Shown here: positions 9,181 to 17,957 of the stretch, in pieces
How the letters are laid out: each line of letters opens with the position of its first letter
Numbering within the stretch: the stretch's first letter is position 1
Assembly (NCBI RefSeq): GCF_018069755.1
Contig: NZ_JAGQDE010000011.1
Coordinates: 1-64,000 of the forward strand
From: Ideonella aquatica
GTDB taxonomy: Bacteria > Pseudomonadota > Gammaproteobacteria > Burkholderiales > Burkholderiaceae_C
Length of the DNA stretch: 64,000 nt
Reading direction: 5' to 3'
The notes under the pieces: model-generated
Databases searched by the model: none
Seen by the model: only the letters and a program-made list of their open reading frames with translations
What the model was told of the DNA's origin: nothing
Translations under genes and position numbers: made by a program

Positions 9181-11253
9181 ATGCTGCACCGTGCCCTGCG
9201 CGCGGCCACGCTCGCCGCGTCGGCCGCCCTGTTCACCGCCCTGCCCCACGTCAGCGCCCAGGCGCAGAGCGCCGCGCCGGCCGCCAGCCCGGCCCCGGCC
9301 CAGGTGCCGCTGATCGAGCGCGCCCGCTTCTTCGGCAACCCCAGCAAGGTGGCCGGCCGCATCAGCCCTGACGGCCGCTGGCTCAGCTGGATCGCGCCGC
9401 GCGACGGCGTGCTCAACATCTGGGTGGCCCCGGTCAACCAGCCCGAGCAGGCCCGCGCCCTCACGGCCGAGACAAGCCGCCCCATCCGCTCGTACTTCTG
9501 GGCCCCCGATTCGCAGCGCATCCTGTTCATCAACGACAAGGGCGGCGACGAGAACTTCCTGCTCTACGGCGTGCCCGTGGCCGGCGGCGAGCCGCGCCTG
9601 CTCACCCCCTTCGAGAAGACGCGGGTGCAGATCGTCAAGATCAGCCGCGAGCGCCAGGACCGCATCCTGCTGGGCATCAACAACCGCGATCCGCGCTGGC
9701 ACGACATCTACAGCCTGGACCTGGCCAGCGGCCAGCTCAGCCTGGTGCTGCGCAACGAGCAGGGCTGGGCCGGCTTTCATGCCGACGAACAGTTGGTGCT
9801 GCGCCTGGCCGAAAAATCCCGCCCCGACGGCGGCACCGACTACCACCGCGTGAAGGACAACCAGGTCGATGCCACGGCGCTGAGCAGTGTCTCGATGGAG
9901 GACTCCACCACCACCGGCCCGCGCGGCTTCACGCCCGACGGCCGCACGCTGTACTGGACCGACTCGCGCGGCCGCAACACCGCCGCCCTGGTGGCCCAGG
10001 ATCTGGTCACGGGCAGCACCCGCGTGGTGGCCGAAGACCCGCGCGCCGACATCGGCAGCGTGCTCACCGATCTGCGCGACGGCCGCGTGCTGGCCTGGCA
10101 GGTCAACTACCTCACCGAGGAGTACGTGGCCAAGGATCCGGCCGTGGCGGCTGACCTGGCCTACCTGCGCGGCGCACTCAAGGGCAGCTTCACGCTGACC
10201 GCCCGCACCAATGCCGACGACCGCTGGGTGCTGGCGGTCGATCCGGTGACCGCGCCGTCCTACACCGTGCTGTTTGACCGCCAGGCGCGCCGCCTGACGC
10301 CGCTGTTCGTCAGCCGCCCCGAGCTGGACGGCGCGCCGCTGGTGCCCATGCAGGCGCTGGAGCTGAAGGCGCGCGACGGCCTGACCATGGTGAGCTACCT
10401 GTCGCTGCCCAAGGACGCTGATCCGCCCGGCAGCGGCCGGCCCGCCAAGCCGGTGCCGATGGTGCTGCTGGTCCACGGCGGCCCCTGGGCGCGCGACGAC
10501 CACGGCTACAACAGCTACCACCAGTGGCTGGCCAACCGCGGCTATGCGGTGCTGTCGGTCAACTTCCGCGGCTCCACCGGCTTTGGCAAGGCCTTTGTCA
10601 GCGCCGGTGACCTGCAATGGGGCCGGCGCATGCACGACGACCTGCTGGACGCCGTGGACTGGGCCGTCAAGAACGGCATCACCACCCGCGAGCAGGTGGC
10701 CATCATGGGCGGCAGCTACGGCGGCTACGCCACGCTGGCCGGCCTGACCGTCACGCCCACCGCCTTTGCCTGCGGCGTGGACATCGTCGGCCCGTCCAAC
10801 CTGTTCACGCTGCTGGAATCGATCCCGCCCTACTGGGAAAGCTTCCGCCAGCAGCTCTACCGCCGCATGGGCGACCCCACCACCGAGGCCGGCAAGGCCC
10901 TGCTCAAGGAGCGCAGCCCGCTCACCTACGCCGACCGCATCGTGCGCCCGCTGCTGATCGGCCAGGGCGCGAATGACCCGCGCGTGAACGTGCGCGAGTC
11001 CGACCAGATCGTGCAGGCCATGGCCGAGCGCAACATCCCCGTCACCTACGTGCTGTTCCCCGACGAAGGCCACGGCTTTGCCCGCCCGGTCAACGCCATC
11101 GCCTTCAACGCCGTGACCGAGAACTTCCTCGCCCGCTGCCTGGGCGGCCGGGCCGAGCCCATCGGCGACACGCTCAAGGCCTCGACCGCGCAGGTCAAGC
11201 ATGGGGCGGCGTACACGCCGGGGGTGGCGCAGGCGCTGCCGGCGGGGCGCTGA
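9181..11253 (+). CDS. Secreted S9-family prolyl oligopeptidase-type peptidase
   Basis: 690 residues. A signal peptide ([20 protein letters not shown], then SAQAQS) precedes a beta-propeller-like half with repeated ISPDGRW and [12 protein letters not shown] motifs and an alpha/beta-hydrolase half. The catalytic triad is visible: Ser512 in GGSYGGYA, Asp599 in GANDPRVN and His631 in DEGHGFARP. The family cleaves short peptides in the periplasm or outside the cell. I prefer ATG 9181 over the in-frame start at 9148 because a perfect AGGAGG lies at 9169-9174 and the signal peptide then starts properly. It lies 50 bases after the permease but probably has its own role. No link to polysaccharide synthesis is evident. 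Confidence 0.9.
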   Translation: MLHRALRAATLAASAALFTALPHVSAQAQSAAPAASPAPAQVPLIERARFFGNPSKVAGRISPDGRWLSWIAPRDGVLNIWVAPVNQPEQARALTAETSRPIRSYFWAPDSQRILFINDKGGDENFLLYGVPVAGGEPRLLTPFEKTRVQIVKISRERQDRILLGINNRDPRWHDIYSLDLASGQLSLVLRNEQGWAGFHADEQLVLRLAEKSRPDGGTDYHRVKDNQVDATALSSVSMEDSTTTGPRGFTPDGRTLYWTDSRGRNTAALVAQDLVTGSTRVVAEDPRADIGSVLTDLRDGRVLAWQVNYLTEEYVAKDPAVAADLAYLRGALKGSFTLTARTNADDRWVLAVDPVTAPSYTVLFDRQARRLTPLFVSRPELDGAPLVPMQALELKARDGLTMVSYLSLPKDADPPGSGRPAKPVPMVLLVHGGPWARDDHGYNSYHQWLANRGYAVLSVNFRGSTGFGKAFVSAGDLQWGRRMHDDLLDAVDWAVKNGITTREQVAIMGGSYGGYATLAGLTVTPTAFACGVDIVGPSNLFTLLESIPPYWESFRQQLYRRMGDPTTEAGKALLKERSPLTYADRIVRPLLIGQGANDPRVNVRESDQIVQAMAERNIPVTYVLFPDEGHGFARPVNAIAFNAVTENFLARCLGGRAEPIGDTLKASTAQVKHGAAYTPGVAQALPAGR

Positions 11254-12441
11254 TCAGACCTGCGCGCTGCGCGCCTGCAGCGCCGCCACCAGGGCGGCCA
11301 AGGGGAGCACTTGCACGTCGTTGGCCATGCGCCAGGAGTCCGTGCCCGGGTACACCAGCCAGCGCCGGTGGGGCTGCAGGTCAGCGCAGGCGCTGTGAAA
11401 ACCGCGCTCCAGCTTCGGGCTCAGGCTGCGCTTGATCTCCACCGCCCAGCATTCGCCGTCAGGCAGTGTGAGCAACAGGTCCACTTCGGCGCCGGCCGCG
11501 GTGCGGTAGAAGTGGGCTTGGGTAGTCGGCCCCGCTGCGGTCAACAGGTTGTCGATCACCCAGGTTTCCCAACTGGCGCCCAGCGCCGGGTGCGACAGCA
11601 GAGCCTCCTTGTGAGGTATGCCCAGCAGGGCGTGCAAGATGCCGCTGTCGCGCACATAGAGCTTTGGCGAACGCACCAGCCGTTTGCCCAGGTTGGCGTG
11701 CCAGGGCGGCAAGCGGCGCAGCAGCATCAATTGCTCCAGCAGGCTCACCAGGCCATTCACCAGCTTGACGTCCACGCCCAGGCTGCGGCTCAGCGCGGCG
11801 CTGTTCAGCAGCCCCCCTTGCTGGTGCGCCAGCATGGTCCACAGTCTCCGCAACAGATCGGCGTTCACACCAGCGCGAAACTGCAAGACTTCGCGTTCGA
11901 CATAGCTGCGGATGAAGTCGCGCCGCCAGGCCAGGCTGTCGGCATCGTTGGCCGCCAGCAGGCTGTCGGGAAATCCGCCGCGCAACCACAAGGTGTCGGC
12001 GTCCGTGCTGCCGGTTTCAGCCAGGGTCAAGGGCGCCAGTTCAAGAAACGCAATGCGGCCGGCCAAGGACTCCCCCGCTTGCGCCAGCAACTCCACCGAA
12101 GCCGAGCCCAGCAGCAGGTACATCCCAGCCCGCCGCCCGCTGCGGCGCCCCTTGTCGATCAGCCCCCGCAACACCGGAAACAAGCCCGGCGCACGGTGAA
12201 TCTCGTCCAGGATCACCAGCTTGTCGGCATGATCCGACAGGTACAGCTCAGGCTGCGCCAACTTGGCCCGGTCGGCCTCGGATTCCAGGTCCAGGTACAC
12301 CGACGCGCGCTCTGCGCTCAGTGCCGCACCGGCCGCCAGCGCCAAGGTGGTCTTGCCCACCTGACGCGGGCCCAGCAACGCCACTGACGGCTGACGACGC
12401 AGCGCACTGAGCAGCCCATCGTGGAGCAAACGCTGAAACAT
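11254..12441 (-). CDS. DUF4143-type AAA ATPase
   Basis: 395 residues. Walker A GPRQVGKTT is near residues 24-32 and Walker B LVILDEIHRAPG near residue 75. A sensor-like LLLGSASVELLAQAGESLAG follows, and then the C-terminal half typical of DUF4143 proteins (LYVRDSGILHALLGI, and the nuclease-like GAEVDLLLTLPDGECWAVEI). Such stand-alone ATPases are widespread, often sporadic accessory genes whose function is not established. The gene is convergent with the S9 peptidase: the two stop codons are directly adjacent with no intergenic bases. I see no toxin or antitoxin partner beside it. Confidence 0.85.
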   Translation of the reverse strand: MFQRLLHDGLLSALRRQPSVALLGPRQVGKTTLALAAGAALSAERASVYLDLESEADRAKLAQPELYLSDHADKLVILDEIHRAPGLFPVLRGLIDKGRRSGRRAGMYLLLGSASVELLAQAGESLAGRIAFLELAPLTLAETGSTDADTLWLRGGFPDSLLAANDADSLAWRRDFIRSYVEREVLQFRAGVNADLLRRLWTMLAHQQGGLLNSAALSRSLGVDVKLVNGLVSLLEQLMLLRRLPPWHANLGKRLVRSPKLYVRDSGILHALLGIPHKEALLSHPALGASWETWVIDNLLTAAGPTTQAHFYRTAAGAEVDLLLTLPDGECWAVEIKRSLSPKLERGFHSACADLQPHRRWLVYPGTDSWRMANDVQVLPLAALVAALQARSAQV

Positions 12442-12495
12442 CCTTGTAATTCTGCCATCCGAAGGCAGAAATGCAAGGTTATCCAGGCCGGATAC

Positions 12496-13317
12496 TCAGC
12501 GCCGCGCCCCCAGAAACCCCGACAGGATCCTTGACAGCCGGCTGGGCCGGCTCAGCACGGAGGCGGTGGCCGCTGGGCTCAGGGCGACGGGTTGCGTGTC
12601 GGCCGGCTGGGAGGCCGGCGGCCGCAGCGGCACCACCTTCGCCGCCAGGCGCAGACTGGGGGTCAGCGGATCGTCCTTGGGCTGCGGAAAGAACACCGGC
12701 TCGGCCCAGTTCAGCAGCGGCTGCCATTGCTCGCGGTCGGTGGCACCCACGTTGTCGGGCATGTCGAAGAGGCTGATGCCGTTTTCCACCGCGCGCACGT
12801 AGATCTGCGCCATGCGCAGCGAGGTGATGTAGGGGATGTTCACGCTGGCCGCCCATTCGGCGGTGATGCGCTCGACATGCGTGCGTGAATCCACCCGCAT
12901 GCCCACGGCGGCCACCCGGCACTGGCCCTTCATGATGCGAGGCTGGCTGCGCAGCTCGTTCCAGCAGTCGGAGGCAGACTCGCGGTCAAACACCGAGCCA
13001 CCCACCGGCAGCAAGATGGCGTCGGCCACCATCACCACCCGGGCCAGGCCCAGACCGTGCAGGCCGCCAGGCGTGTCCAGCACCAGGTGCTGGGTGCCCA
13101 GGGCGGGACGCGACAGACGCACGGAATCGCCCACCCAGCCCACGATTGGCGGCGCCGCTGAGGGCCGGCGCGCCAGCCACACCCGCATCGATTGCTGGTG
13201 GTCCAGGTCGCCCAGCGTGACCGACCCGGTGCTGCGCGCCAGGTACACGGCCAGGTTGGTGGCCAGCGTGCTCTTGCCGCTGCCCCCTTTGCGACTGACG
13301 ACTGCCAAGGTGCCCAT
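12496..13317 (-). CDS. Orphan ParA/MinD-type P-loop ATPase
   Basis: 273 residues. It starts MGTLAVVSRKGGSGKSTLAT, with the deviant Walker A KGGSGKST at 10-17 including the signature lysine of ParA/MinD ATPases. LGDLDHQQSMRVWLARR and LVLDTPGGLHG follow as the Walker A' and B regions. The C-terminal 60 or so residues are Pro/Ser/Ala-rich and probably disordered. No ParB-like gene or obvious parS cluster lies next to it, so plasmid-style partitioning is unlikely. ParA-like ATPases also place other cargo such as chemosensory arrays or polysaccharide machinery. The gene sits directly upstream of, and divergent from, the exopolysaccharide initiation gene. A role in positioning that machinery is only inference. 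Confidence 0.82.
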   Translation of the reverse strand: MGTLAVVSRKGGSGKSTLATNLAVYLARSTGSVTLGDLDHQQSMRVWLARRPSAAPPIVGWVGDSVRLSRPALGTQHLVLDTPGGLHGLGLARVVMVADAILLPVGGSVFDRESASDCWNELRSQPRIMKGQCRVAAVGMRVDSRTHVERITAEWAASVNIPYITSLRMAQIYVRAVENGISLFDMPDNVGATDREQWQPLLNWAEPVFFPQPKDDPLTPSLRLAAKVVPLRPPASQPADTQPVALSPAATASVLSRPSRLSRILSGFLGARR

Positions 13318-13640
13318 GGCGGCGCAAGTTACATGGTCTTACAGGTGGGGTCAATCCGCCATTGTGCTCAGGGGCGCCGCTGGCGTGCGCTTGCGCACAC
13401 TTGGCAGGCCCGGGTGTCCACCCGGGCATGGCGCTTGCGGCTGCCTACGCATGAACCCCAGGACCGTGTCAAGTGGGCGCACTCATCAGTTCCGTGGACA
13501 CCGCCGCACACAGAGGCCTTGCATTCGTGAACTGATTAGCACCCCTTCGCAGCCCGCTATTTACAATCCGACTGTTGTTACCAAGGGAGTGCGCCGATAG
13601 GTTGCAGGCCACCAGGGCCTGACCACCTGCGGCACCGCCA
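13318..13640. promoter_or_regulatory. Divergent intergenic region with two consecutive palindromes
   Basis: 323 bases separate the divergent parA-like and wcaJ-like genes, so the promoters of both are expected here. Two perfect inverted repeats follow one another: GTGCGC-TT-GCGCAC at 13385-13398 and GCCCGGGTG-TC-CACCCGGGC at 13408-13427. They could be operator sites or small hairpins. A TACAAT hexamer lies near 13563-13568, but I could not pair it with a good -35 box. No gene is evident in the stretch. Confidence 0.4.
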
Positions 13641-15035
13641 ATGTTTGAAGACCACAGCGCCCGCAAGCGATTCCTGAGTTCGCCGCCGTCCGTGCCCACG
13701 GCGGTGGCGGCCATCATGGAGCCGGTGGTGGCCTGCGTCACGCTGGCGTTCTGCCATTCGTTGTTCCGCCAGCCGTTCAGCGGCATCTCCACCGCGCTGA
13801 TGGTGCTGCTGCTGGTGCTGATGTTCCCGGGCGCCAACCGCTTTGGGCAGACCGGCGTGGGCGTGGTGATCGGCACCCTGCTGTCGTGGCTGGGCGTGCT
13901 GCTGGTGCTGCTGCTGCTGGGCTACGCCACCAACACGCTGCAGCAGTTTCCGGCGCGGATGCTGGCCACCTGGATGGTGCTCACGCCCGTGATGCAACTG
14001 CTGCTCACCGTGGTGGGCACCAGCTGGCTGCGCCACCACGCGTCATTGCCCAGCTCGCGGCGGCCGGCGGTGGTGGTGGGGGCCAACCACAGCGGGCAGC
14101 GGGTGTCGGCCATGCTGCAGGCGCGGCGCTCGTTTGGCCACGACCTGATGGGCTATTTTGACGACCGCACGCCCGAGCGCACCGAGCTGCCCCCCGGCGC
14201 CACGCTGCTGGGCCGGCTGGCCGACCTGCCCGCCTACATTGACGAGCACGGCATCAAGGACGTGTTCATCACGCTGCCCATGAGCTCGCAGCCGCGCATC
14301 CTGGACCTGATGGAGTCGCTGCAAAACACCACCGCGTCGCTGCACTACGTGCCCGATGTGTTTGCCGTGAACATCATCCAGGGCCGCCTGACCGACATGG
14401 GCGGCGTGCCGGTGGTGGGCCTGATCGTCACGCCGTTCACCGGCGTGAACGGCCTGATCAAGCGCATCAGCGACATCGTGCTGGCCGCGATCATCCTGGT
14501 GCTGATCTCACCCATCCTGCTGGCGGTGGCCATTGGCGTGAAGCTCAGCTCGCCCGGGCCCATCATCTTCAAGCAGCGCCGCACCGGCCTGGACGGCGAG
14601 GACATCAACGTCTACAAGTTTCGGTCCATGGTCACCCAGGACAACGGGCCGGTGGTGCAGCAAGCCACCCGCGGAGACCCGCGCATCACGCGCTTCGGGG
14701 CCTTCATCCGCAAGACATCGCTGGACGAGCTGCCGCAGTTCATCAACGTGTTGCAGGGCCGCATGAGCATTGTGGGACCGCGCCCGCACGCCGTGGCCCA
14801 CAACGAGCAGTACCGCCAGCTGGTCAAGGCCTACATGGCGCGCCACAAGGTGAAGCCGGGCATCACCGGCTGGGCCCAGGTGAACGGCCTGCGCGGCGAG
14901 ACCGACACGCTGGACAAAATGGCCGCCCGGGTGGAATACGACCTGGAATATCTGCGTAACTGGTCATTGGGCCTGGACCTGCTGATCATTGCCCGCACCG
15001 CCAAACTCATGTTCTTCGACCGTGGCGCCTACTGA
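13641..15035 (+). CDS. wcaJ: Undecaprenyl-phosphate glycosyl-1-phosphate transferase (WcaJ-type initiating enzyme)
   Basis: 464 residues. The N-terminal half has several membrane helices and a CoA-binding-like Rossmann part (RRPAVVVGANHSGQRVSAML). The C-terminal catalytic part, from about residue 275, has the bacterial sugar-transferase signature: ISDIVLAAIILVLISPILLA, IFKQRRTGLDGEDINVYKFR, KTSLDELPQFINVLQGRMSI and GPRPHA. It loads the first hexose-1-phosphate onto undecaprenyl phosphate to start the exopolysaccharide repeat unit. The next gene overlaps its 3' end by 14 bases, so the two are translationally linked. The gene symbol is by family; the sugar (glucose or galactose) is not determined by what I can see. 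Confidence 0.92.
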   Translation: MFEDHSARKRFLSSPPSVPTAVAAIMEPVVACVTLAFCHSLFRQPFSGISTALMVLLLVLMFPGANRFGQTGVGVVIGTLLSWLGVLLVLLLLGYATNTLQQFPARMLATWMVLTPVMQLLLTVVGTSWLRHHASLPSSRRPAVVVGANHSGQRVSAMLQARRSFGHDLMGYFDDRTPERTELPPGATLLGRLADLPAYIDEHGIKDVFITLPMSSQPRILDLMESLQNTTASLHYVPDVFAVNIIQGRLTDMGGVPVVGLIVTPFTGVNGLIKRISDIVLAAIILVLISPILLAVAIGVKLSSPGPIIFKQRRTGLDGEDINVYKFRSMVTQDNGPVVQQATRGDPRITRFGAFIRKTSLDELPQFINVLQGRMSIVGPRPHAVAHNEQYRQLVKAYMARHKVKPGITGWAQVNGLRGETDTLDKMAARVEYDLEYLRNWSLGLDLLIIARTAKLMFFDRGAY

Positions 15036-16251
15036 TCTTCTCCTCACCGCCGTGCGCCGCGCCGTGCTGGCGCTGCCGCTGCTGTCCGCCACCGCCGCGC
15101 TGGCCGAAGGCAACCCCTGGGGCATTGCCGGCGAGCTGGACATCACGCATGACAGCAATGTGCTGCGCGCGCCCACGGGCGGCGCGGTGTCTGACACCAT
15201 TTTTTCGGCAGGGCTGCGAGGGCAGCTGGATCAGGGCATTGGGCGCGAGCGGCTGCGGGTTAATGCACTGCTCGAGCACAACCGCTTCCAGAACCAGCGC
15301 GCGCTGGACAACCTCAGCCATGAGGTGACCGTGGGCCTGAGCTTTGAGCCCGGCAACCTGGTGTTTGGTGAGCTGAACCTGCGCAATGCCCGCAACCTAG
15401 CCAATCGCACTCTACAAGATGGCAGGGTGCTGACCCAGGGCAATCTAGAGCGACAGACCCAGACCACGCTGCGGCTGAGCAAAGGCGTGGTCAGCACCTG
15501 GACGCTGGTGGGGGGGTTTGACGCCTTCCAGCGCCGCGAGTCTGAGGCGGCCTATGCTCTCAGCGATCTGAGCTACCACAGCCTTGACCTTGGCGTGCGC
15601 TACCAGTCCACGCCCGAGCTGCGCCTGACCGCGCTGCTGCGCCGCAGCCAGGGCGAGTACCCCAACCTGGGCAGTGGCGACGACTACTCGCGCAACGACC
15701 TGGAGCTGCGCGCCCTGTGGGAGCCCACCGGTGCCAGCCAGGTGGACACGCGCCTGGTGTGGGGCAACTCGGATCACTCATTGTCGACCATTCGCTCCGG
15801 CACGCAGTGGTCAGGGGCCGTGAGCTGGACCTGGCAGGCCACAGGCAAGACACGCTTGTTGGCTCGCGCTGCGCGCTACAGCGACACCGGCGCGCGCGAC
15901 ATCGGCATCGGCAGCACCGACATCGTCAAGAATTACAACGACGCGCTGATCCGCACCACCGTGGATGTGGGGGCGCGATGGCGGGCCACAGGCAAAATAC
16001 TCCTTGAGGCCACAGCCAGCCGCTCGCAGCGCAGCCTGAGTGCCAGCCTGCAAAGTGGCACCGCCAGCAGCACCGGCTCAGACCGCAGCCACACGCTGCA
16101 GCTGGCCGTCAGCTACCAGGCCCTGCGCAACCTGCAGCTGGCCTGTCAGGCCGGGCGAGAGTCACGCAGCATCAGCGGCAACGTCGCGGGGCGGTCTTTT
16201 CCGTATTCCAGCACGACCTTCGGCTGTTCGGTGCAGGCCTGGCTGCGCTGA
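15022..16251 (+). CDS. Outer-membrane beta-barrel protein of the exopolysaccharide system (EpsL-like)
   Basis: 409 residues from a GTG start at 15022, which overlaps the wcaJ stop. A signal peptide (VRRAVLALPLLSATAALAEG) is followed by GELDITHDSNVLRAPTGGAV, a motif common at the start of betaproteobacterial outer-membrane barrels in exopolysaccharide loci. The rest is a series of alternating, Arg/Trp/Tyr-containing strands and ends in a barrel-like SCVQAWLR-type tail (as written, CSVQAWLR). Family members are annotated as EpsL or exosortase-associated polysaccharide transporters. I see no exosortase in the window. Likely role: outer-membrane passage or anchoring of the polymer together with the EpsE/Wza protein downstream. 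Confidence 0.75.
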   Translation: MAPTDLLLTAVRRAVLALPLLSATAALAEGNPWGIAGELDITHDSNVLRAPTGGAVSDTIFSAGLRGQLDQGIGRERLRVNALLEHNRFQNQRALDNLSHEVTVGLSFEPGNLVFGELNLRNARNLANRTLQDGRVLTQGNLERQTQTTLRLSKGVVSTWTLVGGFDAFQRRESEAAYALSDLSYHSLDLGVRYQSTPELRLTALLRRSQGEYPNLGSGDDYSRNDLELRALWEPTGASQVDTRLVWGNSDHSLSTIRSGTQWSGAVSWTWQATGKTRLLARAARYSDTGARDIGIGSTDIVKNYNDALIRTTVDVGARWRATGKILLEATASRSQRSLSASLQSGTASSTGSDRSHTLQLAVSYQALRNLQLACQAGRESRSISGNVAGRSFPYSSTTFGCSVQAWLR

Positions 16252-16328
16252 GGCCTCTGTATCGTCGTAACCTAGTCGGTCTGCTGGGCCCCGGGGGCCC
16301 TCAGACCCTTTACTGAGCCCGCTCATTC

Positions 16329-17168
16329 ATGTTTCGCTCCCTGATTGCCTTGTTGTCGGCGCTGCTGCTGTCGGCCCTGCCGGCGGTGGCCCAGCCCACC
16401 ATCACCATCCCCGCCTCCGACCTGGCGGCCAGCACCGCGCCCGAGTACCGCCTGGGCCCGGGCGATTCCATCCGCGTGCAGGTGTACCAAAGCCCCGACC
16501 TGAGCCTGGAGCTGCGCCTGAGCGACGCCGGCATGGTGAGCTACCCGCTGCTGGGCGCCATCCGCCTGGGCAGCCTGACGGTGAGCGAGGCCGAGCAGTT
16601 CATTGCTGAAGGCCTGAAGCGCGGCGAATACATCAAGAACCCCCAGGTCACCGTGCTGCTGATGCAGGCGCGCGGCAGCCAGGTGAGCGTGCTGGGTCAG
16701 GTGGCCAAGCCCGGCCGCTACCCGCTGGAGCAGGGCGGCACGCGCCTGAGCGAGCTGCTGGCCCAGGCCGGCGGCGTGCTGCCCACCTCCGGGGCCGACC
16801 GCATCGTGGTGGTGGGCACGCGCGCGGGCAAGCCGTTCCGCGCCGAGGTGGATTTGCCCTCGGTCTTTGACACCGCCGAGCGCCCGGGTGATCTGGTGCT
16901 GCACGGCTATGACACGCTGTGGGTGGAGCGCGCGCCCCTGTTCTACATCTACGGCGAGGTGCAGCGCCCCGGCCAGCTGCGCCTGGAGCGCGGCATGACC
17001 CTGCTGCAAGGCCTGGCCGCGGGGGGTGGCCTCACCCTGCGCGGCACTGAAAAGGGCATCCGCATCCACCGCCGCGGGCCCGATGGCGCCATCCAGATTC
17101 TGCAGCCCGACATGGCTGCGGCGCTGCGCGATGGCGACGTGATCTACGTGCGCGAGAGCCTGTTCTGA
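16329..17168 (+). CDS. epsE: Polysaccharide export outer-membrane protein, Wza/EpsE type
   Basis: 279 residues. A signal peptide (LIALLSALLLSALPAVAQP) precedes a Poly_export domain starting EYRLGPGDSIRVQVYQSPDL. Two SLBB-type soluble beta-grasp segments follow, around VSVLGQVAKPGRYPLEQGGT and FYIYGEVQRPGQLRLERGMT. The protein forms the periplasm-spanning outer-membrane channel that works with the Wzc co-polymerase. The window's Wzc is at 32.4-34.7 kb. There is no lipobox Cys at the signal cleavage site in the chosen start, unlike E. coli Wza. The gene is 77 bases after the EpsL-like gene, on the same strand and probably in the same operon. Confidence 0.88.
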   Translation: MFRSLIALLSALLLSALPAVAQPTITIPASDLAASTAPEYRLGPGDSIRVQVYQSPDLSLELRLSDAGMVSYPLLGAIRLGSLTVSEAEQFIAEGLKRGEYIKNPQVTVLLMQARGSQVSVLGQVAKPGRYPLEQGGTRLSELLAQAGGVLPTSGADRIVVVGTRAGKPFRAEVDLPSVFDTAERPGDLVLHGYDTLWVERAPLFYIYGEVQRPGQLRLERGMTLLQGLAAGGGLTLRGTEKGIRIHRRGPDGAIQILQPDMAAALRDGDVIYVRESLF

Positions 17169-17225
17169 ACGTGCAGCGCCGCGCTGCCCCTGCAGCGTTG
17201 GCGTCCCGGTGTCGAAGTAGTCCCC

Positions 17226-17948
17226 ATGATCGACCTGCATTGCCACCTGCTGCCCGGCATTGACGACGGCCCCGCCACCCTGGACGACGCACTGGCCCTG
17301 GCCCGCGCCATGGTGGCCGATGGCATTGTGCAGGCCGTGGCCACGCCGCATGTGTTTCCGGGCCGCTTTGACAACACCCGCGGCAGCATTGCCCCGGTGC
17401 ACGCCGCGTTTTGCCAGCGGCTGGCGCAAGAAGGCATTGCGCTGCGCCTGCATGTGGCCGGTGAGCTGCGCCTGAGCGCCGAGCTGCTGGACCGCTTGGG
17501 CAGCGGCGATCTGCCCTTTTTGAACCAGGACGGCCCGCGCCCGCGCGCCATGCTGCTGGAAATGCCCGACGGCCAGGTGCCGCTGGGCACCGATCGGCTG
17601 TGTGCTGCCTTCTCGCGCCAGGGCATCGTGCCCCTGATCGCCCACCCCGAGCGCAACCGCGGCGTGATGGAGCGGCTGGACCGCATCCTCCCGCTGCTGG
17701 ATGCGGGCTGCCAGCTGCAGGTGACCGCCGGCTCTTTGTTGGGTGACTTTGGCGAGCGCGCCCAAGACACGGCCTGGGACCTGCTGGATCGTGGCCACGT
17801 GGCCGTGGTGGCCAGCGACGCGCACAACCTGCGCGGCAGGGCGCCCCGCATGTCGGCAGCGCGCGAGTTGCTGGCGCAGGAGTGCGGCGAACCCATGGCC
17901 CGCCGCCTGACCCAGGACAACCCCGCCCGGCTGTGCGGCCTGGCCTGA
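17226..17948 (+). CDS. PHP-type tyrosine-protein phosphatase (CpsB/YwqE family)
   Basis: 240 residues with metal-binding motifs of the PHP phosphatase family: MIDLHCHLLPGIDDG at the N-terminus, ATPHVFPGRF near residue 40, LIAHPERNRG near residue 140 and VASDAHNLRGRAP near residue 198. CpsB/CapC/YwqE enzymes dephosphorylate the tyrosine cluster of bacterial polysaccharide kinases. The likely substrate is the Wzc kinase at 32.4-34.7 kb. In enterobacteria this job is done by the unrelated low-molecular-weight phosphatase Wzb, so a PHP-type partner in a Gram-negative locus is notable. Last gene of the plus-strand group; it faces a convergent operon 9 bases away. Confidence 0.88.
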   Translation: MIDLHCHLLPGIDDGPATLDDALALARAMVADGIVQAVATPHVFPGRFDNTRGSIAPVHAAFCQRLAQEGIALRLHVAGELRLSAELLDRLGSGDLPFLNQDGPRPRAMLLEMPDGQVPLGTDRLCAAFSRQGIVPLIAHPERNRGVMERLDRILPLLDAGCQLQVTAGSLLGDFGERAQDTAWDLLDRGHVAVVASDAHNLRGRAPRMSAARELLAQECGEPMARRLTQDNPARLCGLA

Positions 17949-17957
17949 TCCGCTGAG

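Noticed and set aside
9151-11202. 683-residue minus-strand open frame opposite the S9 peptidase
   Set aside because: Antisense shadow; the peptidase has a signal peptide, a ribosome-binding site and a full catalytic triad.
13318-13640. Possible ParB-type centromere (parS) near the ParA gene
   Set aside because: The palindromes present do not match the canonical parS sequence and no ParB is encoded nearby.
16275-16320. Hairpin-like GGGCCCCGGGGGCCC stretch before epsE
   Set aside because: The stem needs a bulge or mismatch and has no T-run; it may be structured but I cannot support a terminator call.
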